In this document: in pieces, positions 7,997-17,570 of the stretch
Layout of the letters: each line of letters opens with the position of its first letter
Numbering within the stretch: position 1 is the stretch's first letter
Origin: Bacterioplanes sp.
GTDB lineage: Bacteria > Pseudomonadota > Gammaproteobacteria > Pseudomonadales > Oceanobacteraceae
Length of the DNA: 35,343 nt
Direction of reading: 5' to 3'
Assembly (NCBI GenBank): GCA_014859445.1
Contig: JACUUC010000028.1
Location: 1-35,343, forward strand
The notes under the pieces: generated by a model
Told to the model about the DNA's origin: nothing
Seen by the model: only the letters and a program-made list of their open reading frames with translations
The model's database searches: none
Made by a program: the position numbers and the translations under genes

Positions 7997-8977
7997 TTAA
8001 CGAAGTGTCAGTGTTTGCTGGGTTAGCATATTGGCAAACCCATGGCCCACACTGGCGCCAAACTTACGAACGAACTCTTCCCACGGCGAACGCTGGTGAG
8101 TGAAGTTCACTAAATGCTCGGTATTGAGTTTATCACGAGCGACCTGACTACTGGAGGCCAAACCGTCAATTAAGCCCAATTCCAACGCTTGCTCACCCGA
8201 CCATACCAAACCAGAAAACAAATCTGGGTTGTCTGCCAAGCGCTCACCACGCCCTGCTTTGACTTGTTCAATGAACTGATTGTGCGTCACTTTTAACACG
8301 CCTTGCCAAAATTCGGTTTGTTCTGGATTTTCAGGTGAGAACGGATCTAGGAAGCCTTTGTTCTTACCGGCCGTGTACAAACGACGCTCGATGCCTAATT
8401 TGTTGAGGGTTTCGGTAAAACCAAAGCCCGAACCCACCACACCAATTGAACCAACCAAACTGGCTTTATCGGCAAAAATTTCATCGGCGGCGGCGGCAAT
8501 GTAATAGGCCCCTGAAGCGCCCAAGTCCATGATCACGGCATACACCGGAAAATCAGGGCGCTGCTCTTTCAGACGTTTGATTTCGTCGTACACATAACCT
8601 GATTGTACCGGGCTGCCACCGGGACTGTTAATACGCAAGATCACACCGCTGGCTTGCTCGTCTTTGAAGGCGTCGCGCAAGGAACCAATCAGCATGTCGG
8701 CGCTGGCCATTTGATCGGCCGCAATCACCCCATTCACTTCGATCACTGCGGCATAACCACCACCTGCGGGTAAATCCAAGCCGGAACTGGGCAAGCGAAT
8801 CAACCACACGATGGCAAACAAATAAGCAAAGGTTAAGAACTTAAAGAAAATACCCCAGCGACGTGTACGGCGCTGTTCACCTTGCATGTCATGAATGACT
8901 TTTTCGATTAATTTCCATTCTTTGCTGTTGTCGTCTGGACGACCCGGCGAAGAAGACGGTGTTTGATAATTATCCAT
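7997..8977 (-). CDS. sppA: signal peptide peptidase SppA, short 36-kDa type
   Basis: SppA is a membrane-bound serine protease that degrades cleaved signal peptides. The 327-residue product has a charged cytoplasmic N-terminus, one membrane segment at about residues 43-62, and the Ser/Lys dyad: Ser155 in DLGASGAYYIA and probably Lys207 in YTAGKNKGF. The motif INSPGGSPVQSG forms the oxyanion region. The start MDNYQ at 8977 is preferred for its GGA-containing ribosome-binding site. A start at 9007 is possible. It overlaps the end of the HAD phosphatase gene. Confidence 0.92.
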   Translation of the reverse strand: MDNYQTPSSSPGRPDDNSKEWKLIEKVIHDMQGEQRRTRRWGIFFKFLTFAYLFAIVWLIRLPSSGLDLPAGGGYAAVIEVNGVIAADQMASADMLIGSLRDAFKDEQASGVILRINSPGGSPVQSGYVYDEIKRLKEQRPDFPVYAVIMDLGASGAYYIAAAADEIFADKASLVGSIGVVGSGFGFTETLNKLGIERRLYTAGKNKGFLDPFSPENPEQTEFWQGVLKVTHNQFIEQVKAGRGERLADNPDLFSGLVWSGEQALELGLIDGLASSSQVARDKLNTEHLVNFTHQRSPWEEFVRKFGASVGHGFANMLTQQTLTLR

Positions 8978-9623
8978 GCGTTTGGATCCATTGGTTAAGT
9001 TCATCAATGCTATGACAAAGGGCTTGTGGTCGACAAGCCATCAATACCTGCTCGTTGTGTGCGCCATGACTCATGGCCACACTGTGCATACCGGCCGCAT
9101 TGGCCATGTCCAGATCATAACTGGTATCGCCCACCATGAGTGCGCGCTCTGGTGCAACATTCAGTTCTTGCAGTAATTCGTGCAACATCTGCGGATGCGG
9201 CTTAGAGCGTGTCTCATCGGCACAACGTGTGGCCGCAAAGTACGAACCAATCTGCATATCGCGCAACATACGATCCAACCCTTTGCGGCTTTTACCCGTG
9301 GCGACGGCCAGTTGTCGACCGCTGGTTTGCAAGGTGTCGAGTAAGTTGGGGACGCCGTCAAAAAAATCCATATCGACCTGACTGTCACTGACAAAAAATC
9401 GCGCATACGCTGCCGTCATGGTCGGCATTTGTTCTGCTTGAATACTGGGCCAAACGGTTTTTAACGCCTCAGGCAAGCCTAACCCAATGATGTTTTGAAT
9501 GACGCTATCGGCGACCACTGGCAAACCCACTTCATGCGCTGCACGCTGCATACTATCGACAATGCGCTGCGTGGAATCGACTAAGGTACCGTCCCAATCA
9601 AAAATAATCAGATCATACGTCAT
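8970..9623 (-). CDS. HAD-superfamily phosphatase, phosphoglycolate phosphatase-like
   Basis: A 217-residue haloacid-dehalogenase family hydrolase. The motif FDWDGTLVDS at residues 8-17 supplies the nucleophile Asp9 and general acid Asp11; AVATGKSRKG is motif II/III, and MVGDTSYDLDMA is motif IV with the Mg2+ ligands. The helical cap between motif I and II fits the Gph/PGMB group. Substrate cannot be read from sequence. Relatives in this position next to rluC and sppA are common in Pseudomonas-like genomes. The start MTYDL at 9623 overlaps the last 11 bases of rluC; the longer frame from 9677 is not used. Confidence 0.87.
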   Translation of the reverse strand: MTYDLIIFDWDGTLVDSTQRIVDSMQRAAHEVGLPVVADSVIQNIIGLGLPEALKTVWPSIQAEQMPTMTAAYARFFVSDSQVDMDFFDGVPNLLDTLQTSGRQLAVATGKSRKGLDRMLRDMQIGSYFAATRCADETRSKPHPQMLHELLQELNVAPERALMVGDTSYDLDMANAAGMHSVAMSHGAHNEQVLMACRPQALCHSIDELNQWIQTHG

Positions 9624-10581
9624 ACGTGCAGCCCACCTGGGTGAATAAAGTAGCGAGTGTGTCATCCAACGGGGCATTAATCACCAACGATTCACCGGTG
9701 GTTGGATGGCGAAAGGCCAGCTGGCGCGCATGCAAACACAAACGCGGAACTCGATGTTTGTGATCGGTCGCTGCTTGCACGGCATCTCGGTATTTTTCGT
9801 CACCCGCAATAATACAGCCTTGGTGCAAGCAATGTACGCGAATTTGGTGCGTACGGCCGGTCACCGGCTCGGCCTCGACCAGCGAGTAATGTGCCCCATG
9901 GCTGAGTAGTTTGTAACGTGTTAATGAGGTTTTGCCTTCAGGGTCGACACGCACCACGCGCTCACCCGACTGTCGTTCAGTACGTAACAGTGGCGCATTA
10001 ACTTGCTTAATGTGCGCAGGCCACTGACCGTGCACTAATGCTAGATAGCGTTTTTTAATGCCTTCTTTATTAGCCAACATGCGTTGCAAGGCCGTTAACA
10101 CCGAACGCTTCTTCGCCACTAAGATGACGCCGGAGGTGTCTCGATCGAGTCGATGAACCAGTTCAAGAAAGCTGTGATCGGGGCGCATTTTGCGTAACGC
10201 TTCGATCATGCCTAAGCTGACACCGCTGCCGCCGTGCACGGCCAAGCCACAGGGTTTGTTCACCGCAATCAAACCGTCGTCTTCGTATAAAATCGCATCG
10301 GCCAGTAAATCTCGCAGCACACTAGAAACCGGAGGTGTTTCTCCGCGTTCGGCAACGCGCAATGGTGGAATACGCACCACATCGGCACAACGCACTCGCG
10401 TATCGGCTTTCGCGCGCCCTTTATTGATACGCACCTCGCCTTTGCGAATGATGCGATAGATGAGTGTTTTCGGCACACCTTTCAATAATGACAATAAATA
10501 ATTATCAAGTCGCTGTCCGTCATGATCGTCGTCGACGGTGACGAGGGATACCTGACTGGTATCAAGTTTGGGATTGGTCAT
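9613..10581 (-). CDS. rluC: 23S rRNA pseudouridine synthase RluC
   Basis: RluC makes pseudouridine at positions 955, 2504 and 2580 of 23S rRNA in Escherichia coli. The 322-residue protein has an S4 RNA-binding domain at about 20-75 (RLDNYLLSLLKGVPKTLIYRIIRKGEVRINKGR) and the RluA-type catalytic domain with HRLDRDTSG, in which Asp146 is the catalytic residue. It is transcribed away from rne, the classic rne-rluC divergent pair. No good ribosome-binding site precedes the ATG at 10581. Confidence 0.94.
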   Translation of the reverse strand: MTNPKLDTSQVSLVTVDDDHDGQRLDNYLLSLLKGVPKTLIYRIIRKGEVRINKGRAKADTRVRCADVVRIPPLRVAERGETPPVSSVLRDLLADAILYEDDGLIAVNKPCGLAVHGGSGVSLGMIEALRKMRPDHSFLELVHRLDRDTSGVILVAKKRSVLTALQRMLANKEGIKKRYLALVHGQWPAHIKQVNAPLLRTERQSGERVVRVDPEGKTSLTRYKLLSHGAHYSLVEAEPVTGRTHQIRVHCLHQGCIIAGDEKYRDAVQAATDHKHRVPRLCLHARQLAFRHPTTGESLVINAPLDDTLATLFTQVGCTYDV

Positions 10582-10994
10582 AAATGATTGCGTTTAATAC
10601 CGCTGATGGTGTTTGCCGCGCCTGACCTTTATTGCTATAGTCGCTCCGGCTTGTGTCTGCTCAGAGAAACGATACACGGAAGCAGCATAGGCCAGCCGAT
10701 AAAGCGGCACAGTATAAGGAAGAAGGTTCTTAGATAAAACTCTTCCTGAAGAATTAGTTTGGCGTCATACAACGCTGAGTGAGATCAACCTAGCAACGAA
10801 TTGCTGGCATCTCGCATTATCAAATTATGGACAGTGTCGGTGCTGACACCTATTACAGCACCACTGCGCTCAGAGATGACTACCCGATTGGTAGCACCGG
10901 AATAGCAAAGCACCCATAAATATTTTGGTAGTGGCCGTTACCATTAAAAACGGCTTTGCCAGTGCTGACGTTGCCCGAAAGAGCTACGAATAGC
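10582..10994. promoter_or_regulatory. rluC-rne divergent region with structured rne leader
   Basis: This 413-base gap contains no gene. On the plus strand TTGCCG (10613-10618), a 17-base spacer and TATAGT (10636-10641) form a good sigma70 promoter for rne, giving a leader of about 350 bases. The leader has several hairpins: a stem GGTGCTG/CAGCACC (10839-10845 with 10856-10862, extended by flanking CAG/CTG), CTACC/GGTAG (10880-10894), and GCCGTT/AACGGC (10934-10954). In Escherichia coli a leader of similar length lets RNase E control its own mRNA; the same role is inferred here. Confidence 0.7.
10613..10641 (+). promoter_or_regulatory. predicted sigma70 promoter of rne
   Basis: TTGCCG and TATAGT are separated by exactly 17 bases on the plus strand, about 355 bases before the rne start. 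The position agrees with the long 5' leader known for rne in other gammaproteobacteria. Confidence 0.65.
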
Positions 10995-13900
10995 ATGAAA
11001 AGAATGCTCATTAATGCCACACAACCCGAAGAGTTGCGTGTGGCTTTGGTCGATGGCCAAAAACTGTACGATCTGGACATTGAGTCCGGTTCGCGCGAAC
11101 AAAAGAAGTCGAACGTGTACAAAGGGAAGATTACCCGCATCGAGCCAAGTCTCGAGGCGTGTTTTGTTGACTTTGGTGCTGAACGTCACGGCTTTTTACC
11201 GCTGAAAGAAATCGCCCGCGAATACTTTGTCAAAGATCCTGGTGCTGGTCGCATTAACATCAAAGATGTATTGCGTGAAGGCCAAGAAATCATTGTTCAA
11301 GTCGACAAAGAAGAACGTGGCAACAAAGGCGCTGCCCTCACCACTCAGGTCAGTCTGGCGGGTCGTTATTTGGTCTTGATGCCAAACAATGCGCGTGCCG
11401 GTGGTATTTCTCGTCGTATTGAAGGCGATGAGCGTACCGAGCTACGTGAAGCCATGAAAGACGTCACTGTGCCTGATCGTATGGGCGTGATTGTGCGTAC
11501 CGCAGGCATTGGCCGCAGCTCGCAAGAGTTACAACTCGACTTGGATTACCTTGTTCAGTTGTGGGAAGCGATTCAGCGCGCCTCAGAAGAGCGCAGCGCT
11601 CCATATCTATTGCTGCAAGAAAGCAATGTCATCATTCGCGCCATTCGTGACTATCTGCGTCAGGATGTGGGTGAAGTATTGATTGATACCGATGCCGCCT
11701 ACGACGAAGCCTTGTCGTTTGTGACTCAGGTAATGCCGCAATACCAAAACAAATTCAAACGTTATTCCGATTCGGTTCCCCTATTCAATCGCTATCAAAT
11801 TGAAAGCCAGATCGAAAGCGCCTTCCAACGTGAAGTGAAGCTGCCATCCGGTGGTTCGATTGTGATTGATCCGACCGAAGCCTTAGTGTCGATCGACATT
11901 AACTCGGCGCGTGCCACCAAGGGTACGGACATCGAAGACACCGCTGTCAGCACCAACTTAGAAGCCGCTGACGAAATTGCACGCCAATTGCGCTTGCGTG
12001 ATATGGGTGGTTTGGTGGTCATCGACTTCATTGATATGTTGTCGAATAAAAACCAGCGCGAAGTTGAAAATCGCTTAAAGAAAGCCCTCGAAATGGATCG
12101 CGCACGCGTGCAAGTCGGTCGCATTTCACGCTTTGGCTTGATGGAAATGTCGCGCCAACGCTTACGCCCTTCTTTGGATGAAACCAGTGGCCATGTGTGC
12201 CCTCGCTGTAACGGAACGGGTGTGGTTCGTGACATTCAGTCTACCGGCCTGTCCATTTTGCGTTTGATCGAAGAAGAAGCCGCGAAAGAAAACACCGAAC
12301 AAATTCGTGCCATTGTGCCGGTGCCGGTAGCCAGTTTCTTACTGAATGAAAAGCGCAACTTGATTGCAGCGATTGAAGCGCGTCATGGCAATCGTGTGAT
12401 GGTGTTACCTAACCCACACATGGAAACGCCACACTACGAAGTGTTGCGCTTACGCCCAGATGACAGCAGCATCGAAGAAGTCAGCTACGAACACAAAATT
12501 GAAGTCGATGACGTAGATTACGGCATTGATTTGGCGCAAAGCGAGACCAGTCGCCCACAACAAGCCGCCGTGAAATCGGTAGCGCGTGTGGCCGTGGCGC
12601 CTCAAGTAGCCGTTCCTGTTGAAGCGAAGGTGAGTTTCTGGAGCAAGTTAAGCAATGCCCTAACGTCGTTGTTTGCTGATAGCCCTGAGAAAGAAACCAG
12701 TAAAGCGAAAAAAACAGAGCGCAGTAACGACCGCAACGATGGTCGAAACGGCCGCAATGATGCACGCAATGGTCGCAATGGTCAGGCTCGTAATAGCCGT
12801 GGCCGCAATGGCAACCGTGACAACAGCCGCGACCGCAACGACAAGTCAGCGGATGATAACCGCCGTAATGAGCGCTCTGAACGTGGCAGCAGTGATCGCA
12901 ACAATGATCGCAATAGTGATCGCAACGGTTCACGTAACGGCCGTAATGGCAATGCGCGCAACGACCGCAATGATCGCAACAAACCCGAACGTACCTCTGA
13001 GCGTACCGCAGCCGATGACATCATCGACAATGACAGCTTAAATGCCGCCGTTGAAGAGCGTGGCGAAGGCAAACGTGCTCCACGTCGTGATCGCAGCAAC
13101 GGCGCTCCACGTCGTCGTGATGACAATCGCGCAGCACGTTCGACTCAAGCAAATGAGTCCAGTGACGAAGCCGCCGTAGCGCAGGTCAATGGCAACGTGG
13201 CGGATGCCAGCGATAACAGCAACGACGATAACGGTGCCCGTAAGGCTCGCCCGCGTCGCAGTAATCGCAACAAAGGCAATAGTGACGTTGAAGCCAACGA
13301 CACTGAGCAAGTGACCAATATCAGCGAAGAAGCCGCTTTGGCTCAAGCTGACGACGTTAGCAATGAGGCCGATAACAATGACGATCGACCTGCGCGTCGT
13401 TCGCGCAACAGCTCGCGTCGTCGTGGTCGCGGTCGAAATGCCGAAGGTGGTTCTGACGATGTCGAGAACGAAAGCAATCGTTCAGTCGATAACGACACCG
13501 CCAACGTCACCGAAACCGCAACAGTGGAAGAAACCATCGTTGCCAGCGAGCCTCTGCCGGATGTGACTCATAAGGTCATTCCCGACGTGTCGGCACAGCA
13601 AGCAGATGCGAGTGAGTTTGGTCAATTCACGACCACTCCCACCATGAATGCCGACGCTAACGAAACAGCTACGGCCAAAGTCGAAACAGCGGCGGTTGAG
13701 CAAGTAGCGGTTGAAGAAGCTCCGGTAGTTGAAGAAACGCCAGTGGTTGAAGCGCCTGCGGTTGTAGAAGCTCCGGTAGTTGAAGCTCCGGCAGTTGAAG
13801 AAACGCCAGTGGTTGAAGCACCTGCGGTTGAAGAAACGCCAGTGGTTGAAGCGCCTGCGGTTGAAGAAACGCCTGTGGTTGAAGCACCTGCGGTTGAAGA

Positions 13901-14180
13901 AACGCCTGTGGTTGAAGCACCTGCGGTTGAAGAAACGCCTGTGGTTGAAGCACCTGCGGTTGAAGAAACGCCAGTCGTTGAAGCACCTGTGGTTGATGAA
14001 GCCCCAGCCACTGAAACGCCGGCCGCTGAACAAGCACCGACGGAGCAGCAAGATGCGTCTGTTCAGGTTGAGACCATCAGCAGCGCACAAGGTCGTGAAC
14101 GCCGTTCACGTCGACGCTCTGCCGGTCGCGCGCCGAACGATCCACGCAATGCCGCTGCAACCAGTGACACTGCCGAATAA
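10995..14180 (+). CDS. rne: ribonuclease E
   Basis: RNase E is the main single-strand endoribonuclease for mRNA decay and rRNA/tRNA maturation and the scaffold of the degradosome. I start it at ATG 10995 ([10 protein letters not shown]), the family's N-terminus, rather than at 10956; this gives 1061 residues. The catalytic half has the S1 domain (about 35-125), Asp301 and Asp344 in [10 protein letters not shown] and VVIDFIDM as metal ligands, and the zinc-link CPRCNGTG with Cys402 and Cys405. The C-terminal half is disordered: an Arg/Asn/Asp-rich RNA-binding stretch (about residues 575-660), acidic and basic blocks, then eight [11 protein letters not shown]-like repeats. A basic tail ([13 protein letters not shown]) ends it. 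Confidence 0.98.
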   Translation: MKRMLINATQPEELRVALVDGQKLYDLDIESGSREQKKSNVYKGKITRIEPSLEACFVDFGAERHGFLPLKEIAREYFVKDPGAGRINIKDVLREGQEIIVQVDKEERGNKGAALTTQVSLAGRYLVLMPNNARAGGISRRIEGDERTELREAMKDVTVPDRMGVIVRTAGIGRSSQELQLDLDYLVQLWEAIQRASEERSAPYLLLQESNVIIRAIRDYLRQDVGEVLIDTDAAYDEALSFVTQVMPQYQNKFKRYSDSVPLFNRYQIESQIESAFQREVKLPSGGSIVIDPTEALVSIDINSARATKGTDIEDTAVSTNLEAADEIARQLRLRDMGGLVVIDFIDMLSNKNQREVENRLKKALEMDRARVQVGRISRFGLMEMSRQRLRPSLDETSGHVCPRCNGTGVVRDIQSTGLSILRLIEEEAAKENTEQIRAIVPVPVASFLLNEKRNLIAAIEARHGNRVMVLPNPHMETPHYEVLRLRPDDSSIEEVSYEHKIEVDDVDYGIDLAQSETSRPQQAAVKSVARVAVAPQVAVPVEAKVSFWSKLSNALTSLFADSPEKETSKAKKTERSNDRNDGRNGRNDARNGRNGQARNSRGRNGNRDNSRDRNDKSADDNRRNERSERGSSDRNNDRNSDRNGSRNGRNGNARNDRNDRNKPERTSERTAADDIIDNDSLNAAVEERGEGKRAPRRDRSNGAPRRRDDNRAARSTQANESSDEAAVAQVNGNVADASDNSNDDNGARKARPRRSNRNKGNSDVEANDTEQVTNISEEAALAQADDVSNEADNNDDRPARRSRNSSRRRGRGRNAEGGSDDVENESNRSVDNDTANVTETATVEETIVASEPLPDVTHKVIPDVSAQQADASEFGQFTTTPTMNADANETATAKVETAAVEQVAVEEAPVVEETPVVEAPAVVEAPVVEAPAVEETPVVEAPAVEETPVVEAPAVEETPVVEAPAVEETPVVEAPAVEETPVVEAPAVEETPVVEAPVVDEAPATETPAAEQAPTEQQDASVQVETISSAQGRERRSRRRSAGRAPNDPRNAAATSDTAE
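13728..13991 (+). repeat. eight tandem 33-bp repeats inside rne
   Basis: Eight head-to-tail 33-base units encode 11-residue repeats of the type [11 protein letters not shown]. Units 5-7 are identical. Unit 2 (13761-13793) is the most divergent, with [11 protein letters not shown]. The array is in frame, so a change in copy number would alter only the length of the disordered linker of RNase E. Confidence 0.92.
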
Positions 14181-14202
14181 GTCAGTGCACGCTCGTTGAC
14201 CC

Positions 14203-14235
14203 AAAAAAGCCGCGATTTATTCGCGGCTTTTTTTT
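14203..14235 (+). terminator. rho-independent terminator after rne
   Basis: AAAAAAGCCGCGA, a five-base loop and TCGCGGC followed by nine Ts form a strong hairpin starting 22 bases after the rne stop. The A tract before the stem means it could also act on the minus strand. Confidence 0.93.
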
Positions 14236-14295
14236 ATACTGCGCCTTATTGATAAACACCTCGTTCTTTTGATACCTGACACTCAAGGATGTCCT

Positions 14296-16128
14296 ATGTC
14301 GCTTTCATCATGTTTGCCGTTTTCACGTTTACTGGTCGTCATGTTACTGCTGATGGCAGGTAATGCTTGGGCAGAAGTACAAACCTTCGAGCGCGAGTAC
14401 ACGTACAAAGCCAGTGAAAACGATTCGCGCGTATCGGCGCGCAAAGCGGCGTTGCAGCAATTGCAAATACTGGTCATCGAAGAAGTCGGTGTTCAAGTGC
14501 AATCCTCGTTTCAACAACAAGAAACACTGGATCGCGATGCCTTCAATCGCTCGGTACAGGCCAATTATCAGACGTTTGCCAGTGCCTTAACACGTACTCG
14601 TATTCTGGATGAGCGTTGGGATGGTGAGTCGTTTTATCTGCGTGCCGAAATCGAAGTGGATCCGGCAGGATTAAGCCAACAGATTTTAGCCTTGCAACAG
14701 ACGGAAGCGGGCATCGATCCGTGTATGGCCAAACAAGGTCAGGTCGAAGACTGGTTGAAAAAGCCCCCCAGCCCCGTCAAAAGTGACGCTTTGGCCGAAC
14801 TGGCGATGAGTGCACCGTTTGATAATACCTGTCATGAATGGCAATACACCGTGCTGCGCTATTTTGCACAAACTCGCTACCCTGTTGCGGCTTATCGGCC
14901 TTATGTGTTCGCGCAACTGACACACACCAGCGCACATGATTTAACCGATTTGCTCCCCGCCCTGCTCGGTTTTGCGCTGAATGACGGTGGTTTGAGTGAT
15001 GCGGAGTGGCAGGCCATCGTCGCGGTGTTACCTCGCGTTGAGCCGCGCGCAGTCCCCTTGATGGTGCGTAGTTTAGTCAATCGCACGCAACATGAACGAC
15101 GTTCTCGTGGGCAAAGCCAAGCCGCTCTTGAGCAACAACTCACGGCCCTTTTTCAATTAGCGCAAACGCAACAGTTGGCGCAACCCGCCGTAGGCTATGC
15201 TGACACACTGTTGTCGACACTAAGAACCCTTGCCCAACAAGGATTTACGGACTTGGCCATGACATGGTATGCCGCCCACCAAGCGGCATTAACAACGGTT
15301 ACCGCGACGGAGCGAGCCACGTTATTGGCTCCATTTTTAAGTTACCTTCAAACACGCCCCGAGCAACGCGAGTTACGCCCATTATTCAGCGCGTTACTGG
15401 ACGACTTAGCGACCGATGCTGATCGGGTGGCTGAACAAGAATGGCGTCGCGTGTATTTCACCATGCAAACGTGGCAGCGCCAAGCGGAACAAGACGCTCA
15501 ATACGAGGAAGCGTTGTTTTGGTTGTTGTCACAGCATGCCGAGTTAATCAGTCGTATCTTGAATCAGATGACGGTGAATACGCTCGACCGCTATCAGTGG
15601 TTTATTCGTTATCAGCTGCCCAACTCGCCCGCCTGCTCACCGGCCGAATGCGCTCAGCAATTGTTCAGTGACGAGCAGCAAGTGGTGCAGATGGCCAGCC
15701 AGTTATTGCTCACGTATGGCAAGCGTGCAAGCAGTGAGCATGCGCACATTGTGCGCAAACTGGAACGCGTGGCCTACGAGCAAAGCGGTTCACATCGAAC
15801 CGTGGTGAAACGCAATTTGTTGCAATTGCTGCCACAGCTAACGCCACAACAGGCCAATGATGTGCCCTTGTTGATTCGTTATCTGTCCGATTTGGATCAT
15901 CAAATTCCTGATCATACGATGGACGCTTTGGTGGCGATGAGTTCGGTGTCGATCGTACCGATGGCAACGGTTTTTGGCGAACAGCCTGCGTTGGTTCAGC
16001 GTCGAATGATTAGGGCGTTTACGCGGATGCCGCGTGATGAACGAGTTGCGCGTTTTTTACGAGGGGTCAAACCGCTGGATGAGCCCATGCGGTTTGCCTT
16101 AGAGGATGCCATTGCGGTGCATCAGTAG
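14296..16128 (+). CDS. secreted protein of unknown function
   Basis: A 610-residue protein I cannot name. The ATG at 14296 follows an AAGGA ribosome-binding site by six bases and gives a clear signal peptide (MSLSSCLPFSRLLVVMLLLMAGNAWA, cut near AWA-EV). The first 110 mature residues, with SRVSARKAALQQLQILVIEEVGVQVQSSF, resemble the small alpha/beta domains of envelope proteins such as LPP20 or the FlgT N-terminus; this is only a resemblance. From about residue 170 it is helical and Leu/Gln-rich and could be HEAT-like repeats. It probably sits in the periplasm. It lies alone after the rne terminator and ends two bases before the convergent prpF stop. Confidence 0.75.
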   Translation: MSLSSCLPFSRLLVVMLLLMAGNAWAEVQTFEREYTYKASENDSRVSARKAALQQLQILVIEEVGVQVQSSFQQQETLDRDAFNRSVQANYQTFASALTRTRILDERWDGESFYLRAEIEVDPAGLSQQILALQQTEAGIDPCMAKQGQVEDWLKKPPSPVKSDALAELAMSAPFDNTCHEWQYTVLRYFAQTRYPVAAYRPYVFAQLTHTSAHDLTDLLPALLGFALNDGGLSDAEWQAIVAVLPRVEPRAVPLMVRSLVNRTQHERRSRGQSQAALEQQLTALFQLAQTQQLAQPAVGYADTLLSTLRTLAQQGFTDLAMTWYAAHQAALTTVTATERATLLAPFLSYLQTRPEQRELRPLFSALLDDLATDADRVAEQEWRRVYFTMQTWQRQAEQDAQYEEALFWLLSQHAELISRILNQMTVNTLDRYQWFIRYQLPNSPACSPAECAQQLFSDEQQVVQMASQLLLTYGKRASSEHAHIVRKLERVAYEQSGSHRTVVKRNLLQLLPQLTPQQANDVPLLIRYLSDLDHQIPDHTMDALVAMSSVSIVPMATVFGEQPALVQRRMIRAFTRMPRDERVARFLRGVKPLDEPMRFALEDAIAVHQ

Positions 16129-16129
16129 A

Positions 16130-17299
16130 TTAGTCTTGCGGTATGCGTACCCAGCCTTCCATGATCACGCGTGCGCTGCGGCTCATGACGGCTTTGGTGG
16201 CGACCCATTCTTGATCAATTAGGTCAGCGGAAGCCCCGACTCGTAAGGTGCCAGAAGCATGACCAAAGGTAACGGCATCGCGTTTGCCACCACCGGCAGC
16301 AAGGTTGACTAACGTTCCTGGCACGGCCGCCGCACTGGCAATGGCCACCGATGCCGTACCCATCATGGCGTGGTGCAATTTGCCCATGGATAGCGCGCGC
16401 ACGTGCAGATCAATGTCGCTGGCGTCCACGGTTTTGCCGCTGGAGGTGGTGTATGTCGACGGCGGTGCAACAAAGGCGATTTTGGGCGTGTGTTGGCGCT
16501 CTACCGCTTCGCTGATGTCGTTGATCAATCCCATTTTTACTGCGCCATAGGCACGTAAGGTTTCAAACCGCGCTAAGGCATCGGCGTCGCCGTTGATGTC
16601 TTTTTGCAGTTCGGTGCCGGTGTAGCCAATGTCGGCGGCATTGAAGAAGATGGTGGGAATGCCGGAGTTGATCATGGTGACTTTAAAGTCGCCTATTCCT
16701 GGCACGTGTAGGTCGTCGATGACGTTGCCGGTCGGCAGCATGGCACCTTCGCCATCGGCGGGGTCCATGAATTCGACCACGACTTCGGCGGCCGGAAAGG
16801 TGACGCCATCTAATTCAAAGTCGCCGGTTTCTTGCACTTCTCCGTTGCTAATCGGAATATGGGCAATGATGGTTTTTTGGATGTTTTTTTGCCAAATTCG
16901 AACGGTGCAGATGCCATTTTCGGGTATGCGACTGGCGTCGATCAGCCCTTGGCTGATGGCAAAAGCGCCGACGGCGGCGGTGAGGTTACCGCAGTTGCCC
17001 GACCAGTCAACAAAGGCTTTGTTGATGGCGACCTGACCAAATAGATAGTCTACGTCGTGATCGGGCTGTTCGCTTTTGGCGAGTATGACGGTTTTTGAGG
17101 TGCTGGATGTGGCACCGCCCATGCCGTCGATTTGTTGTCCGTAGGGATCTGGGCTGCCGATTACGCGTAGCAATAGCTTATCGCGCCCGGGGCCGGGAAT
17201 TTGTGCCGCTTTGGGCAGGTCATTGAGGTTAAAAAAGACCCCTTTCGAGGTGCCGCCGCGCATGTACGTAGCGGGAATTTTGATTTGTGGTTTAAACAT
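16130..17299 (-). CDS. prpF: 2-methylaconitate cis-trans isomerase PrpF
   Basis: PrpF isomerises 2-methyl-trans-aconitate, the product of AcnD, in the methylcitrate cycle. The 389-residue protein starts at MFKPQIKIPATYMRGGTSKGVFF, the conserved N-terminus, and contains DPYGQQIDGMGGATSSTSKT, DWSGNCGNLTAAVGAF (with the active-site Cys) and MGKLHHAMMGT. An in-frame upstream codon at 17332 lies before the family start and was not used. It is the last gene of the prp unit, 271 bases after acnD. That gap holds a repeat-like element. Confidence 0.95.
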   Translation of the reverse strand: MFKPQIKIPATYMRGGTSKGVFFNLNDLPKAAQIPGPGRDKLLLRVIGSPDPYGQQIDGMGGATSSTSKTVILAKSEQPDHDVDYLFGQVAINKAFVDWSGNCGNLTAAVGAFAISQGLIDASRIPENGICTVRIWQKNIQKTIIAHIPISNGEVQETGDFELDGVTFPAAEVVVEFMDPADGEGAMLPTGNVIDDLHVPGIGDFKVTMINSGIPTIFFNAADIGYTGTELQKDINGDADALARFETLRAYGAVKMGLINDISEAVERQHTPKIAFVAPPSTYTTSSGKTVDASDIDLHVRALSMGKLHHAMMGTASVAIASAAAVPGTLVNLAAGGGKRDAVTFGHASGTLRVGASADLIDQEWVATKAVMSRSARVIMEGWVRIPQD

Positions 17300-17570
17300 A
17301 CAATACAGTCTCGTTGCTACGTGTTGTTTCATTGTATTTCAAATGATTTTAGCCAGCACCGCCCGTGGTTCAGCGGAATTGTTACTTAGATGTTCACACG
17401 CCCATGGTTCGTCAGAGTTCCCAATTAGATAGCTCTCTGTTCACCGATGTTAAAGAAGCGTTGGCGAGGCCGCTGCAATAAGGCGCCCCGCAGCGAGACC
17501 CCGAGACATACCAAACGGTAGGCGACGGGGCGAGCGAGGACGCAACGCAATTGCAGCAACGCAGCCAGCT
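17300..17570. other. acnD-prpF intergenic region with inverted-repeat element
   Basis: No gene is visible in these 271 bases. From about 17459 the base composition shifts to GC-rich and directional (AGCGAGACC, GGGGCGAGCGAGGACGC). CGCCCCG (17484-17490) pairs with CGGGGCG (17526-17532), enclosing a small TACC-AAAC-GGTA hairpin (17509-17520). This looks like an interspersed palindromic element that ends at the acnD stop codon. It may lower transcription into prpF. Confidence 0.55.

Noticed and set aside
10956-10994. Upstream ATG adding 13 residues to RNase E
   Set aside because: The family N-terminus [10 protein letters not shown] begins at 10995, and the extra residues overlap a leader hairpin.
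12481-12933. Minus-strand frame rich in Cys and His within rne
   Set aside because: It is the antisense of the Asn/Arg/Asp codon run of RNase E (GCA/CGC/AAT patterns) and has no start context.
13482-14090. Long minus-strand frames full of [11 protein letters not shown]-like and [11 protein letters not shown]-like repeats
   Set aside because: They are antisense reflections of the 33-bp repeats in rne; repeat length divisible by three keeps all frames open.
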